Shown here piece by piece: positions 25,801 through 37,800 of a stretch of 64,000 nt of DNA. The translations under genes were made by a program, and so were the position numbers. Positions within the stretch are counted from its first letter, which is position 1. Every line of letters begins with the position of its first letter. The DNA comes from Endomychus coccineus (taxonomy: Eukaryota > Arthropoda > Insecta > Coleoptera > Endomychidae): the NCBI GenBank assembly GCA_958510875.1, contig OY294067.1, positions 58,726,039-58,790,038 of the forward strand, given 5' to 3'. Below the pieces are notes generated by a model. That model had not been told where the DNA came from. It worked only from the letters and a program-made list of their open reading frames with translations, and did not search any database.

Positions 25801-28800
25801 CCCTCAGAAACAATGATGTTGCCAAATTCACAGAAATCAGTACAGTCTACCAGTGGAAGTGAATGGGAGGGGGAAACATCTACGCCAAAGTAATTTCCTC
25901 AAAATGAACTGATTTAATACGTGATCTCAATTTATCAAAAAAAGGATCAGAACTGTTAGCTTCAAGATTGGAAGAAAAAAATTTATTAGCACCAACGGTA
26001 ACAATTACCACATATAGAACGCGAGAAAGTGATTATTACAATTTTTTAGTGAAAATGAGGAACTGGTGTACTGTAATGATATCGCGAAGCTGCTTCTAGA
26101 CATGGGCTTAAAAGAATACAAACCTACTGAGTGGCGCCTATTTATTGACAGTTGTAAAAGAAGTTTAAAATGCGTTTACTGCACAATGGAAATAAATATG
26201 CATCAATTCAAATTGCCCATTCAACAGAACTCAAAGAAGAATACGAAAATATGAAATTAGTTTTAGATAAAATTAATTACTCGGAGCATCAATGGCCGAT
26301 CTGTGTGGATTTGAAAATGGTTATTTTTTTACTCGGTCAACAAAGTGGATACACGAAATACCCTTGCTTCATTTGTATGTGGGACAGTCGGACAGTAGAA
26401 CTAATCAACTTCATTGGAAACAAGATGTTTGGCCTGTAAGAAATGTTTTAACGGTCGGTAAAGTCAATCGTTGGTAAGCAGAGACAAAATCATACTTCAA
26501 CCATTACATATCAAGTTAGGAATGATAAAGCAATTTGTCAAAGCGTTGGACAAGGAAAGAGATTGTTTCAATTACATTTGTAGAAAATTTCCGAAGCTTA
26601 GTATGGAAAAGTTGAAAGGTGGAATATTTGATGGTTCTCAAATACGGCAATTAATGAAAGATACAGATTTTATCAAAGTAATGACTGTTCCGGAAAGTGA
26701 AGCTTGGAAAAGCTTTGTGTAAATAAAGCACCAAATTATGAAGAAATTGTGCAAAATATGCTGACAAACTTTCAGACTCTAGGAGCAAATATGAGTATCA
26801 TGTTACACTATCTCCGCAATCATCTGGATAAATTTCAGGATAATTTAGGAAATTATAGTGAGGAACAGGAAGAGCAGTTCCACCAGGATCTAAAAGTGAT
26901 GGAAGAAAGGTATCAGGGTCGGTGGGATCGTCACATGATGGCAGATTACTGCTGGTCCTTAAAAAGAGATTGTCCACTGGAAAATTATAGAAGAAAAGCT
27001 CATAAAAGGCGTTTTATTGAAATATAACATATGTTTTCGACATTTTTCTCTCTTTTTACTTCGATGTATCCTCATTTTTCAAAACAAAACTGACATTATA
27101 AATATATCTGTTATTTTGTTTCATGTTTTCCGATTTTTGTAATGTAAAATGAAAATAAAGATTTAACAATAAACGAGAGCAAATCTTACAAAATCATTGA
27201 TAGTTTCATGAATTGTGAGCATAAATATATCCAAAATCGATCTTATATCTAGGGCAACAAAACCACTGTAGACCAGTGTATTATATTAATAAATATTTAT
27301 ATTGGAAACTAAACTTTTGAAATCGATTACCTACATGCTAGAATGTGGATATAACATATCTAATAAACCGTAAAAGCTAAATAATAATGTAGGATCTAAA
27401 TATTAGGTGTTTTAGTGTTGAACTATTTATCATACCTGTGATCTGGAGGTGTAAATTTTATGGTGACTAGCCTGTACCTTATGAGAAATCACAAGGATGC
27501 ACACCCAACTTATGATAATGAAAATTAATCATTCAGTTGAAGTTAAACAATAAATCTAGAAATTTCGGAAAATTCAGTTGAGATATATTATTAATAGACA
27601 TGACCTGATTTATCATTACGACACTTGTGATAACTGTAAATGTATGACATTTAATGCCCTACGTTTGCTTCTACCTTCCAAATAGTGTTTTTTTATAAAC
27701 TATGGCAGGAATAAATTGATTTGAATATTACAATTTTCTCATATTATTCCTATTGGTTCTTCTCCTCCTCTCTATTCTTCAGTAACAATATCGTTTAGGT
27801 TCCCTGGGGAAGCCCTTAGAATTAATTATTCACTACGGTTGAAGAAGAAAATTTATGCTAACATCCTAAAATCCTAAAATATTTTTTCTGAAGTGGGTGG
27901 GGATCGATAGCAAAACATTGTTATAAGATATATTACTACAATTACAATTTAACTCTGATATTAGATATACACACGTCAAAAAAATCTAAGGGTCAAGCAT
28001 ATCTTGGGATTGTTTGTTAATTCTCGGAGATCCACGTAGCATTATCGCGTTGCAGATCTTTGTTTGTTATTTACACAATACTTTTTTATCATTTTGAACA
28101 TCATGGCATGTGTTACTCTTTTTTCCAACGACTATTCATTTTCTTCATGTCGTTCCTTGTTTCATTCATCAGATCAAATCAGATGTTATCCGACCAGCGA
28201 ATGGTAATTATTGAAAATTGTGAGTAGTGTTGTTTGTCTAAATTATGGACCGTAATCACCTTCAGAGAGACGTGCATTTAAGGGCCATTGGAATGCTTCA
28301 AGCTGGAATGTCGCAGAGGGTTGTTGCCAATGAATTAGGGACTAACCGGTCCACTATAAGTCGTTTATGGATTCATTATAATCAAACTGGTGATGTTAGA
28401 GAGCAACATACTGGCCGTACCAGAATAACAACGGCGGCACAGGACAGATTTCTGAGAATTCAAGCTCAGAGAAATCCAACCCACACGGCAGGTCAACTAA
28501 GTTTGGAACTCAGAAACGCTCACCATATACAGATAAGTGACCAAACTGTGAGAAATAGACTACACGAGTCCAATTCACGTGCCAGGCGTCCATGGAGAGC
28601 TCCACCATTATCCAGAGGAAATCGCGAGGCCCGAATAGTCTGGGCTAGAAATCACATCGAATGGGGCGTGCAAGAATGGACTCCTGTGTTGTTTAGTGAT
28701 GAATCGAGATTCGGTTTACGTCCAGATACTAGACGTACTCGTGTATGGAGACAACCTGGAAATGTTTGGAGACTTAAGACTACACAGGAAGTTCACAGCT

Positions 28801-31800
28801 ACCAAGGTGGAACGGTGATGGTTTGGGGTGGTATCAGCATTGGCGGAAGAAGTGACCTCGTATTGCTGGAGAGGTTTGTAAATGCTCTTAGATATAGGGT
28901 CCTGATATTAGAACCATTTGTCATTCCGTATGCAACTGCAGTAGGTGAAAACTTCATCTTCATGCATGACAATGCGCGCCCCGAGGCACGCCCTCATACC
29001 GCCGCGATCGTAAGAGATTACTTGGATGAGGGTGGTATAAGTGTTTTGGATTGGCCTGCTCAATCGCCAAACCTGGATCCGATTGAGCATCTGTGGGATT
29101 TGCATGGCAGAAGAATTTTAATTCTCTTCCAGACACAAAATCAATTGTTCCATACTCTGGTTGAAGAATGGAATGCGATTGATCAGGAAAGCATCGATAA
29201 CCTTATTCTCAGCTTACCAAATCGATGTAGGGCAGTTTTGAACAATCGCGGTGGACACACTCTGTATTAGACATTGACCAGTGACAATTTTTTTGCTCAT
29301 AATCCCATTGAATTCGAATTTTTCACTCTTTTCAGTTAGATTAAAGCTTTCAATTGATTTGCAAACTTTGTATAAAATTATAAATAAATTATGTGGCAAA
29401 AGAGTATGTTCTACGTGGGTAACAAAAATTGTATTGAATTTCCCATTAACAACTGACGTAACCCTAAAAATATCGCTGACCCCTATATTTTTTTGATGTG
29501 TGTAGTTATTTGGAAATTAAAATAATTTTTACCCATAAAAATATAAGTGTATTGTAGTTGGATATCGAATAACCGATAAGTTCTCAAAATGAACAAATAC
29601 AAGTTCGAATGAGCACGTTGACTCGGTAATGAGCATATTAATGTGTTATCAGAATTTACAAGAAATTAAAAATCCTGAGGCGTGCTAAATTTAGAAGATA
29701 GCTGCTTGTAACACTCGATCTGAATAAATCTATGAGCGAGTTCATCTTCCGCGAAGAAAATGTTATTGCGGTCATTTCATACGGACCAAACTTGAATACT
29801 GAACGGTTTTAAGATCCTTGGAGTCTTGCATTTCTCGTAATACGGGAACAAACTTCATTGCAGCATATGGCACACTACATTACGATACCTCGCTTGCACG
29901 CTCGTATCACTTTTCCATCTTTACCCAATATTACCGAACTACCATGTACAAAAGGATTGCGTGTCATCACATCGTGTATCATACTCTTAACTTATACAAA
30001 TGAATTTGACGTTGTGAAAACTGCTACATAAAGCATCTAAAACTAGAAACTGGAAACTTATACTCTATGTCATGCGAAAGTTAATTTGAATTGACAGATA
30101 TCTATGAATTGAAATGGTCTGTCACCGATATTATGTGACTATCAATTATCAGCTGTCTTTCATATAAACGTTACCTGTTTTGTTGATGGGTTATGTGTTC
30201 TGTCATAACATAGACAGTCTGAACAATAATAATGATCTATTTATCTATGGATGTGTTTGTCATGTAAATTGTACATGATTATATTTGTCAGAAAAGTCAA
30301 AATATATCGAATCACTTTCACCCCGTTTGGAATTGAGCTTCGTAAGAACTATACTTTCAGGCAAAAAGTCACGTTATTACAAAAAAACACTTTATGACAT
30401 TTTGGTATCTAAATTAGAGAAATCATATTGGCGATATTTTTATAATCCTGAATAGAATATATGCAAATCTCGTTTGTACTAAATTTAGTTAAAATACAGA
30501 ACAATGAAAATCACGATTTAACTGAATCAAGTTGCATATGAATTAAAAAGTTGTACACTTACTTACACTCACTTCAAAACAGATGAGTGTATGTCAATAC
30601 ACAATTTATTTCGATAAATTTTTCTTTCTTTTCTTTGGTTCGGTGAAAAGTTCAAAAATACGTTTCTGCTATGAGTTTCTTTGTTAGTAAAATGGACGAA
30701 TAATTTTTTCTATTCAACAACGTATATTTCTGTTTTTTCTGAGAACAATAATATAACGTATTGGTGCACCTATTAACTGATTAATTGTTATCATAAAAAA
30801 TGTTATATGAGAGTATCGTATATCGGCAAATAACATAATTTTTTCTTACAAACAAGGTGTTCCATCTCAGACGAGCCATCCCGTATATTTCTTATCCCAT
30901 AGTGAGTGGAAAAATCTCCCGAAACACGTCGAATGGTTTTGTTTGGGGGACATCTTTTGACGTATATTTGAGGCTTGAACGAGCAACCCCCTAATAGAAG
31001 GCGCTTCAACCCCTCAAAACTGAATAGGGGAGAGGGGTTGAGTGATACGTCATTTGAAAGGTCTTGGAAGCCTCTTTACAACGGTGCCAAAAATTAATTT
31101 TGTTGCTCGAATGCGCCACCTTGAATATTTTGGGTATTTGTACAATATACAAGCTCATTTTTATTAAGCCTTTTTTAGAAACTTAAACAATCTTCAAAAA
31201 ATCACATTCGTAAAAAAATTGAATTGTGTTGTCATGCTTACAATGAAAGAAATTAAATCTGCGTGTTTAAATCAAATGTTCAAATTGTCCTCCATTGACT
31301 TCCATACAATAATACAATCTTGACTGAAAACCGTCTCTAACATGGTTCAGCATAATTGGAGTTATTTGACGACACTCATTTACAATTCGTTGGCGTAGTT
31401 CGTCCAAATTTTCAGGCTGAGTCACAAAAATCTTGGACTTAAGATGTCCCCACAAGAAGAAGTCCAGAGGGTTCAGGTCAGGAGATCGGGCAGGCCACTC
31501 CATAGGACCTCTTCTTCCAATCCAACGACCGGGGTATTGCAAATTGAGGTATTGGCGAATTGGTGCGGCGTAGTGAAATGCAATTGTTGTTCACGTAGTA
31601 GAGGATTGTTTTCTAATTGTTCAATTGTTAACGGATCAATCGCATTTTCCAACATTTCAAGATAAATTTCGCCATTTAAATTACCAGGAATAAACAGAGG
31701 TCCAATTAGGTGGTCTCCCAAAATTCCTACCCAAACGTTTAGCTTTTCCCAATGTTGAGTGTGAGCTTCTCGAAATACATAAGGATTTGTATCGCTCCAA

Positions 31801-34800
31801 ATTCTACAGTTATGCCGGTTAACCTCTCCATTAAGTGAAAAAGTGCATTCGTCAGAAAAGCAAACGTTGTACAAGAAATTTGGGTTATTGTTGATACGCT
31901 CGACCGTAATTTCGCCTTCGATCCCAATCATCATCATTTAATTCCTGAATTAATTTAATTTTGTACGGATGGAACTTGTGTTTATGTAAAATTCTGAAAA
32001 CGTTAGATTGGCTAATACCGGAAGGTGCAGAAAGTTGTCGTACAGATTGCGTGTTTGGCATAAGTTGAACATGTCCCAATATCGCCACAGTTGCTTCTTC
32101 ATCATTAACAGTTCCAATGGGTGCCCTTTTTTTATCCATTACTGAACCCGTCTCCACAAATTTTGAAATCAATTGCATTACGTACTTATGGCGAACGCTA
32201 CGTTCAGGATGGTTTTCGTTAAATATCCTTGCAGCCGCTCGGGCATAATTTTGATTTTGGTAATAAAGGCTAACCAGCTCAACACGTTCTTGCAATGTGT
32301 ACACCATATTTTTTGAAATTTTAAACAAATCAGCAAAGTAGTAACTCAACAGATTGATTAAAATCATGAAATGATCGAAGAAACGTTAAAACCAGATAAA
32401 CACCTTCTAAGAACAAAAAATGAAGGCAACATAAGGAAATGTTTTGCTGTTTTTTTATTTATTAGTTTGAGAGAATGTATTATTGTATGGAAGTCAATGG
32501 AGGACAATTTGAACATTTGATTTAAACACTCAGATTTAATTTTTTCATTGTAAGCATGACAACACAATTCAATTTTTTTACGAATGTGATTTTTTGAAGA
32601 TTGTTTAAGTTTGTAAAAAAGGCTTAATAAAAATGAGCTTGTACATTGTACAAATAACCAAAATATTCAAGGTGGCGCATTCGAGCAACAAAATTAATTT
32701 TTGGCGAAAACGGTTCATCAAATTTACGTTTTTCATACACCGTTGTAAAGAGGCATCCAAGACCTTTCAAATGACGTATCACTCAACCTCTCTCCCCTAT
32801 TCAATGTTGAGGGGATGAAGCGCCCCCTATTAGGGGGTTGCTCGTTCAAGCCTCAAATATACGTCAAAAGATGTCCCTCAAACAAAATCATTCGAGGTGT
32901 TTCGGGAGATTTTTCCACTCACTATGGGATAAGAAATATACGGGGTGGCTCGTCTGAGATGGAACATCCTGTATATACCTACTAGACTCGTTTCAAGCAT
33001 GTTTTGTTACCGAGTTGCGGTCTACAGTGTATCAAATGGGAATGGGGTAATGCAAATATAATATGTAAAGCTTATAATTATATAGAAATCATATTTCTAG
33101 CAAAGTTATATTATTCCTCGATTCATTATGTAGAATTTTCATTATCACCTACATCTGATAGGTATTGCCGCTAGTATTACTACTTATTTAAATCTTATGA
33201 ATATCAACTTATCGGTGGAAGGTATCATCGAAGGTGTTATTAACATCTGGTGATAATATAAGCAAACAGTAGTTGATAAGGTTATCAAGAAGTGTCTGAT
33301 GAACGCTGTGACGCAATAAGATCGCTTCAATCAGAGTCGTAGTTAGGCACAGGCATAAGATGATATAACAGAGAATATAAAAATGAATAAAATTTAGTTA
33401 GTATAAAATGAAATTAAAATTGTAAATATTTATAGTAACATTTGGGCTAGTGAAAGATATTTCTTTAAATTGTATTTTAATGTCGATAATATGGAATTAG
33501 TTTAGGAGCTAATAACTTCGTTATTTTTCATTCTAGCGAAAAGTTTTCATATAGCCAATCTCCTTCCTAATCCCAGGATATTTTGTTCAAAAACTCTAAA
33601 TCGCGATGTTCAATTGTTTTCCGTATTCACTATTATAAACAGCGAAAAAAATGTTAATTTAATCGACGTCGTAGCTACAAAAATGGCCCTGACATTATCT
33701 GTGGTATAACTTAACTCAAATTTAATTCACAGGCTTGTCTTATCTATACTTGTTACTTCTGACTACCTATTGTAGGTTATTTCACTTATATTTTCAGAAG
33801 GTTGTGTAACATTTACTTGGTTACGATTTTCATGTTGGTAAACAATATCTTTCGACTTAAAAAAATCGATGGTAGACAGATACAAAATTGTTTTGTATGT
33901 TTGATAATGACACTTCAGCGTTGAAACTATAATAACGTTTTCAAGTTATTATAATTCCGATTTCATGTTTCTGTTCGTTTCGGCGACGTTGGCATTTAAA
34001 CGAAATTTGTGCGATAAGGACGCTTTGTGTTAATACAATTATTTCTAAGTAATCAGGTTATTGAGGTAATAAGTCTTCTGATGATGTTCGTGAGACCGAA
34101 ACATACGTGAAGACAAAAATTTTGAAACAGAGTGTTATTGTGACCTATTTCCCAAGAATTTTTAAAAATAATTCATACTGGGTCAAGAATCTTTATTATT
34201 ATAAGTTTTCATGTTATTATTATAAGTGGTATTAAAACAAAGTAATTGTTCTTTCATTTAATCTTTCGACTTATTACTTCCCATTCAGCAACATGCATAT
34301 TTTATATTTAGTAAATATTTATATCGGAAAGTAAAACACGATTATGGGATCTGCATTTTCGCCGAAAATAACCCCCGCCTCAGAAGAGGCATTTACGGAC
34401 AATTTTAACTTACATTTCCATCAGCATAAAATAAATTCTTATTTAGAATAAGTACACCATTGACTTCCATTTCTCAAAATTCAGCATAAATGGGCACAGG
34501 GAATTTTGTTCTTTTAGTCTACATCAACAAAAACTCATTTAAGCTGGTATTTATTATCATTCTCCTAAATTTTGGAATTCACTGAAATGCGTAATCCTAT
34601 AATACTATAATCAATTACCAATAGAATATTTCATAAAATTTGGAATTCTTTTTTCTTCCTTCATTAAAATTATTCTCATTTTGTAACTATATAGAAAGTT
34701 AGAGAAGATAATTTTGAAGATTATATATTCAAAATTAATTAGGAATTACTGCAGATCAGTATATTTTTCTCTTTTTTTTTAATATACGTACCTAAATAAC

Positions 34801-37800
34801 AAATTTTTCAAAATTGACAGGACTAACTACTGCAAATCTGTGCATTTCCTCTTTTTAAAGTCCGAAAAGAAGCACTGCAGATCAGTGTATTTTTCACTTT
34901 GGAATAAGTATTACAACTTACGAAATTTCAAATTATGAATTCATCCTATACTAAGATATGTAGTTTATCATTTATTGCATTCCAAGAACGTATTTACCAG
35001 CATTGACAGCTTTTGAGACGTTTAATTCATTTAATCAACTTCATTTCACTTTAGGTTTATTCTTCTCAGAAGTTCAAGCATTCTTCGGAAGAATCTACCT
35101 CTGATCTGATCTGATCTGATATTACTTCCTATTCAGAAATTTATATTTCATAAATATTTATATCGGAAACTAAAACATTACTTTTGAAATCGATATACCT
35201 ACATTATATATAAATTCTCGGGAAATAGGTCACAATAACACTTATGCTCACGACCATCATCAGAAGACTTTTTATGTCTAAGACTTGATCACTTAAAACT
35301 AATTGTGTTACACAAAGCGTCCTAATCGCACCAATTTCAATTAAAATGCCCACGTCGCCGAAACGAACAGAAACACGGAAAAATGAAATTGTAAACCTCA
35401 ATGCTCTAGTACAATTATCAAAAATCCACTGCTAAGAAGAATTCTTAATAAATGCGTATTCATGTCGACACAATCGACTAGAGACGAGACTAATAAAATT
35501 TTATTCTTAAGTATTCACTTTCAAACCAGATGTTAGATATACGAGCTAATAGAAAAAGGTTTGTCAGGGACTGGAGGTATACATGACATTCTACCTAAAA
35601 TATATACTATTAACATTATAACGAGGCATGTAGGAATTTGCAAGAGATATTATTTGATTAAGTTTGTATAGATATGACTTAGATTTTGAGTATCAGTCCT
35701 ATGATTTACAGATTTGGAGTCACGTTTTATGTGAATCATCTTCAAAATAGATCTTTTATAATAATTGTTTTTTGCAGTGTTTAGCAAGGGCGGTGGAATT
35801 TTCTAAGTTTTTGTTTTTTGTGCTATACCTATGACCGTACATTCTTTTTTGTAAATATTGTTTAGAGATTCCAGTATAAGTCCCATCGCAATCTAAACAA
35901 TTTAATTTGTATACTGTGTGAGTTTGTTTATCTAAAAAACCCTAGCTCGAATGTGGATATAAGATATCCAATAAACCATAAAAGCTAAATAATAAATACT
36001 AAATAACAATGTAGGATCTCTAAATATTAGGTATTTTAGTGTTGAACTATTTATATTGCCTGCGATCTGGAGGTGTAAATTATGATGGTGATTAACCTGT
36101 ACCTTATGAGAAATCAGGAGGATTCACACCCAACTTATGAGAATGAAAATTAATCATTCAGTTGAAGTTTAACATTAAATCAGGAAATTTCGGTAGATTC
36201 AGTTGAGATATTTCATTAATAGACATGACCTGATTTATCATTACGACACGTATCTTTTGATAATCGTACATTTGTGACATGACCTGATTTATCAAATGAA
36301 ATTTTATATATAAACTTCAATTATCAAAAAATAAAACCATATGATATATAAATAAATGTATATATCAATAAATAAAGTTAATCTTTTTAAAAAATTTCAC
36401 AACAATTCAACAATTTACGAATTAATAAATTTTGATACAATTTTCTTTATCACAGCCATCTTTATTTATACCTGAGGATGAGGTGTAATAATTGAACTTG
36501 AAACCTGGTAGTACGGATCTACAAAAAAATGCATTGTGAGAAATAAACATTGTAATATTAATATAAATATTATCTGTATAATAATGATTGTTGATCCAGG
36601 TATGTAAATTCTTAGGAAATAGGTCACATTGATATTTATATGTATTATACATATTATCTGTGGAAATATAGATCATTATAACAGCTATCTCATATTACTC
36701 TAAGAAATAATACATTGTCCAATAATCGAAATAATCATCAAACCATGATTATTAAGTGTTATTCTTCACGAGTCATTTGACATTTATATTTCCGTAAATT
36801 ATTGATTGTGAATCAATGAATAGATGAATAAAATACATAAGCATCTTACAGTTCGTTCAAAAAATGATTTTCACATTATCATGCTGCATGTTAATCAGCA
36901 TCAGTTTTTGTTACCATACCTACAATCGAATAGGGTGAAGGGAAACATTATAAGACCTTCAATATGTGACAAGTTTTGAGGTGAATCGTCTCTAATTCAG
37001 TCATTATTCAACTGAAAAATTTTAAATATTACTAATTTTCTGAAATTGCTATAGCTATAAGAAAGTGAACTAACTGATGTGCATAGTGGCGAACTAAATT
37101 AATAATTGATTTCTTTTTTCCAGATATGTATCCACCAGAAAATACCAAGAAATATGGCAGTTTATCAGGTGAGTTTTCATAATATGGAAGAAATGTGTGT
37201 TTATTTGTATTTATTCATCCATTCATTCACATCATGTAATATTTTATAGTATAGGATACAATAAATTATAAGAAACAATATGCGTGTCATATGTTTTATA
37301 GGTATTTGCAGTGTGAAAAACAATAGTGTAACTGTAAACTATTCCAAAAGATCCCAATAATCTTTGAAATTAAATACAAAATTGCACAAATTTTTATTAA
37401 TAAGAACAAACTCAATGAATGCATTTTCTGATTTTTGGTTACGCCACATTAAACATATAAATTTATTTTAACAAAATGGAGAAGAGTTTTCTAGGTGATA
37501 CTGGGTGACTGCCGGTGGCTCTCGTGGCCTCCCACCCTAGACTAGAAGATAGAAGTTCCTACTATAAGTAGCGCCACTACGCAATAGAAACTCGATAGGC
37601 CCATATTCACTGCAAATGCCGACAAAGAAAAAACAAAATAAGTGCCGACATACAAAGAGTTCTATAACTAGAGTAACCAAGCTGCATATACTCAATGTAT
37701 ACGAGCCATAGATCTGAGAAACCAGTTCATATCATTAGTAGAAATATATGTAATTCCTTCGGATTTCCTGTAGATGGATTGGTTTATAAATCTACCCACC

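Larger units (their letters stand above)
33860..34260. mobile_element. insertion X in repeat Y, 13-bp target duplication
   Basis: Flanked by ATCTTTCGACTTA on both sides. Its own sequence (CGTTGAAACTA..., ending AACAAAGTAATTGTTCTTTC) is also found, without interruption, in each unit of the array at 41-48 kb (for example 41762-41833). Here it is itself split by a Penelope pseudo-LTR (33953-34204). The element type is unknown; a 13-bp duplication suggests retroposition. Confidence 0.65.
33707..34330. repeat. dispersed repeat Y, copy 2, split by nested insertions
   Basis: The Y sequence up to ATCTTTCGACTTA (33847-33859) resumes after an exact 13-bp repeat of that sequence (34261-34273). The insertion is 33860-34260. 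The uninterrupted Y copy is at 25560-25745. Confidence 0.75.
35150..36250. repeat. dispersed repeat W, copy 2, split by a Penelope insertion
   Basis: W sequence up to CCTACAT (about 35204) resumes at GAATGTGGATATAA (about 35947); between them lies a minus-strand Penelope family A fragment. Copy 1 at 27285-27640 shows the empty site. Confidence 0.7.

Noticed and set aside
26170..27027. Recurrent protein as a functional gene
   Set aside because: At least four frameshifts break it; adjacent frames belong to one ancestral protein that can no longer be made.
30857..30960. GAAA-containing sequence in the TIR (CCCGAAACACG) as another hammerhead
   Set aside because: No CTGANGA core or stem II on the 5' side on either strand.
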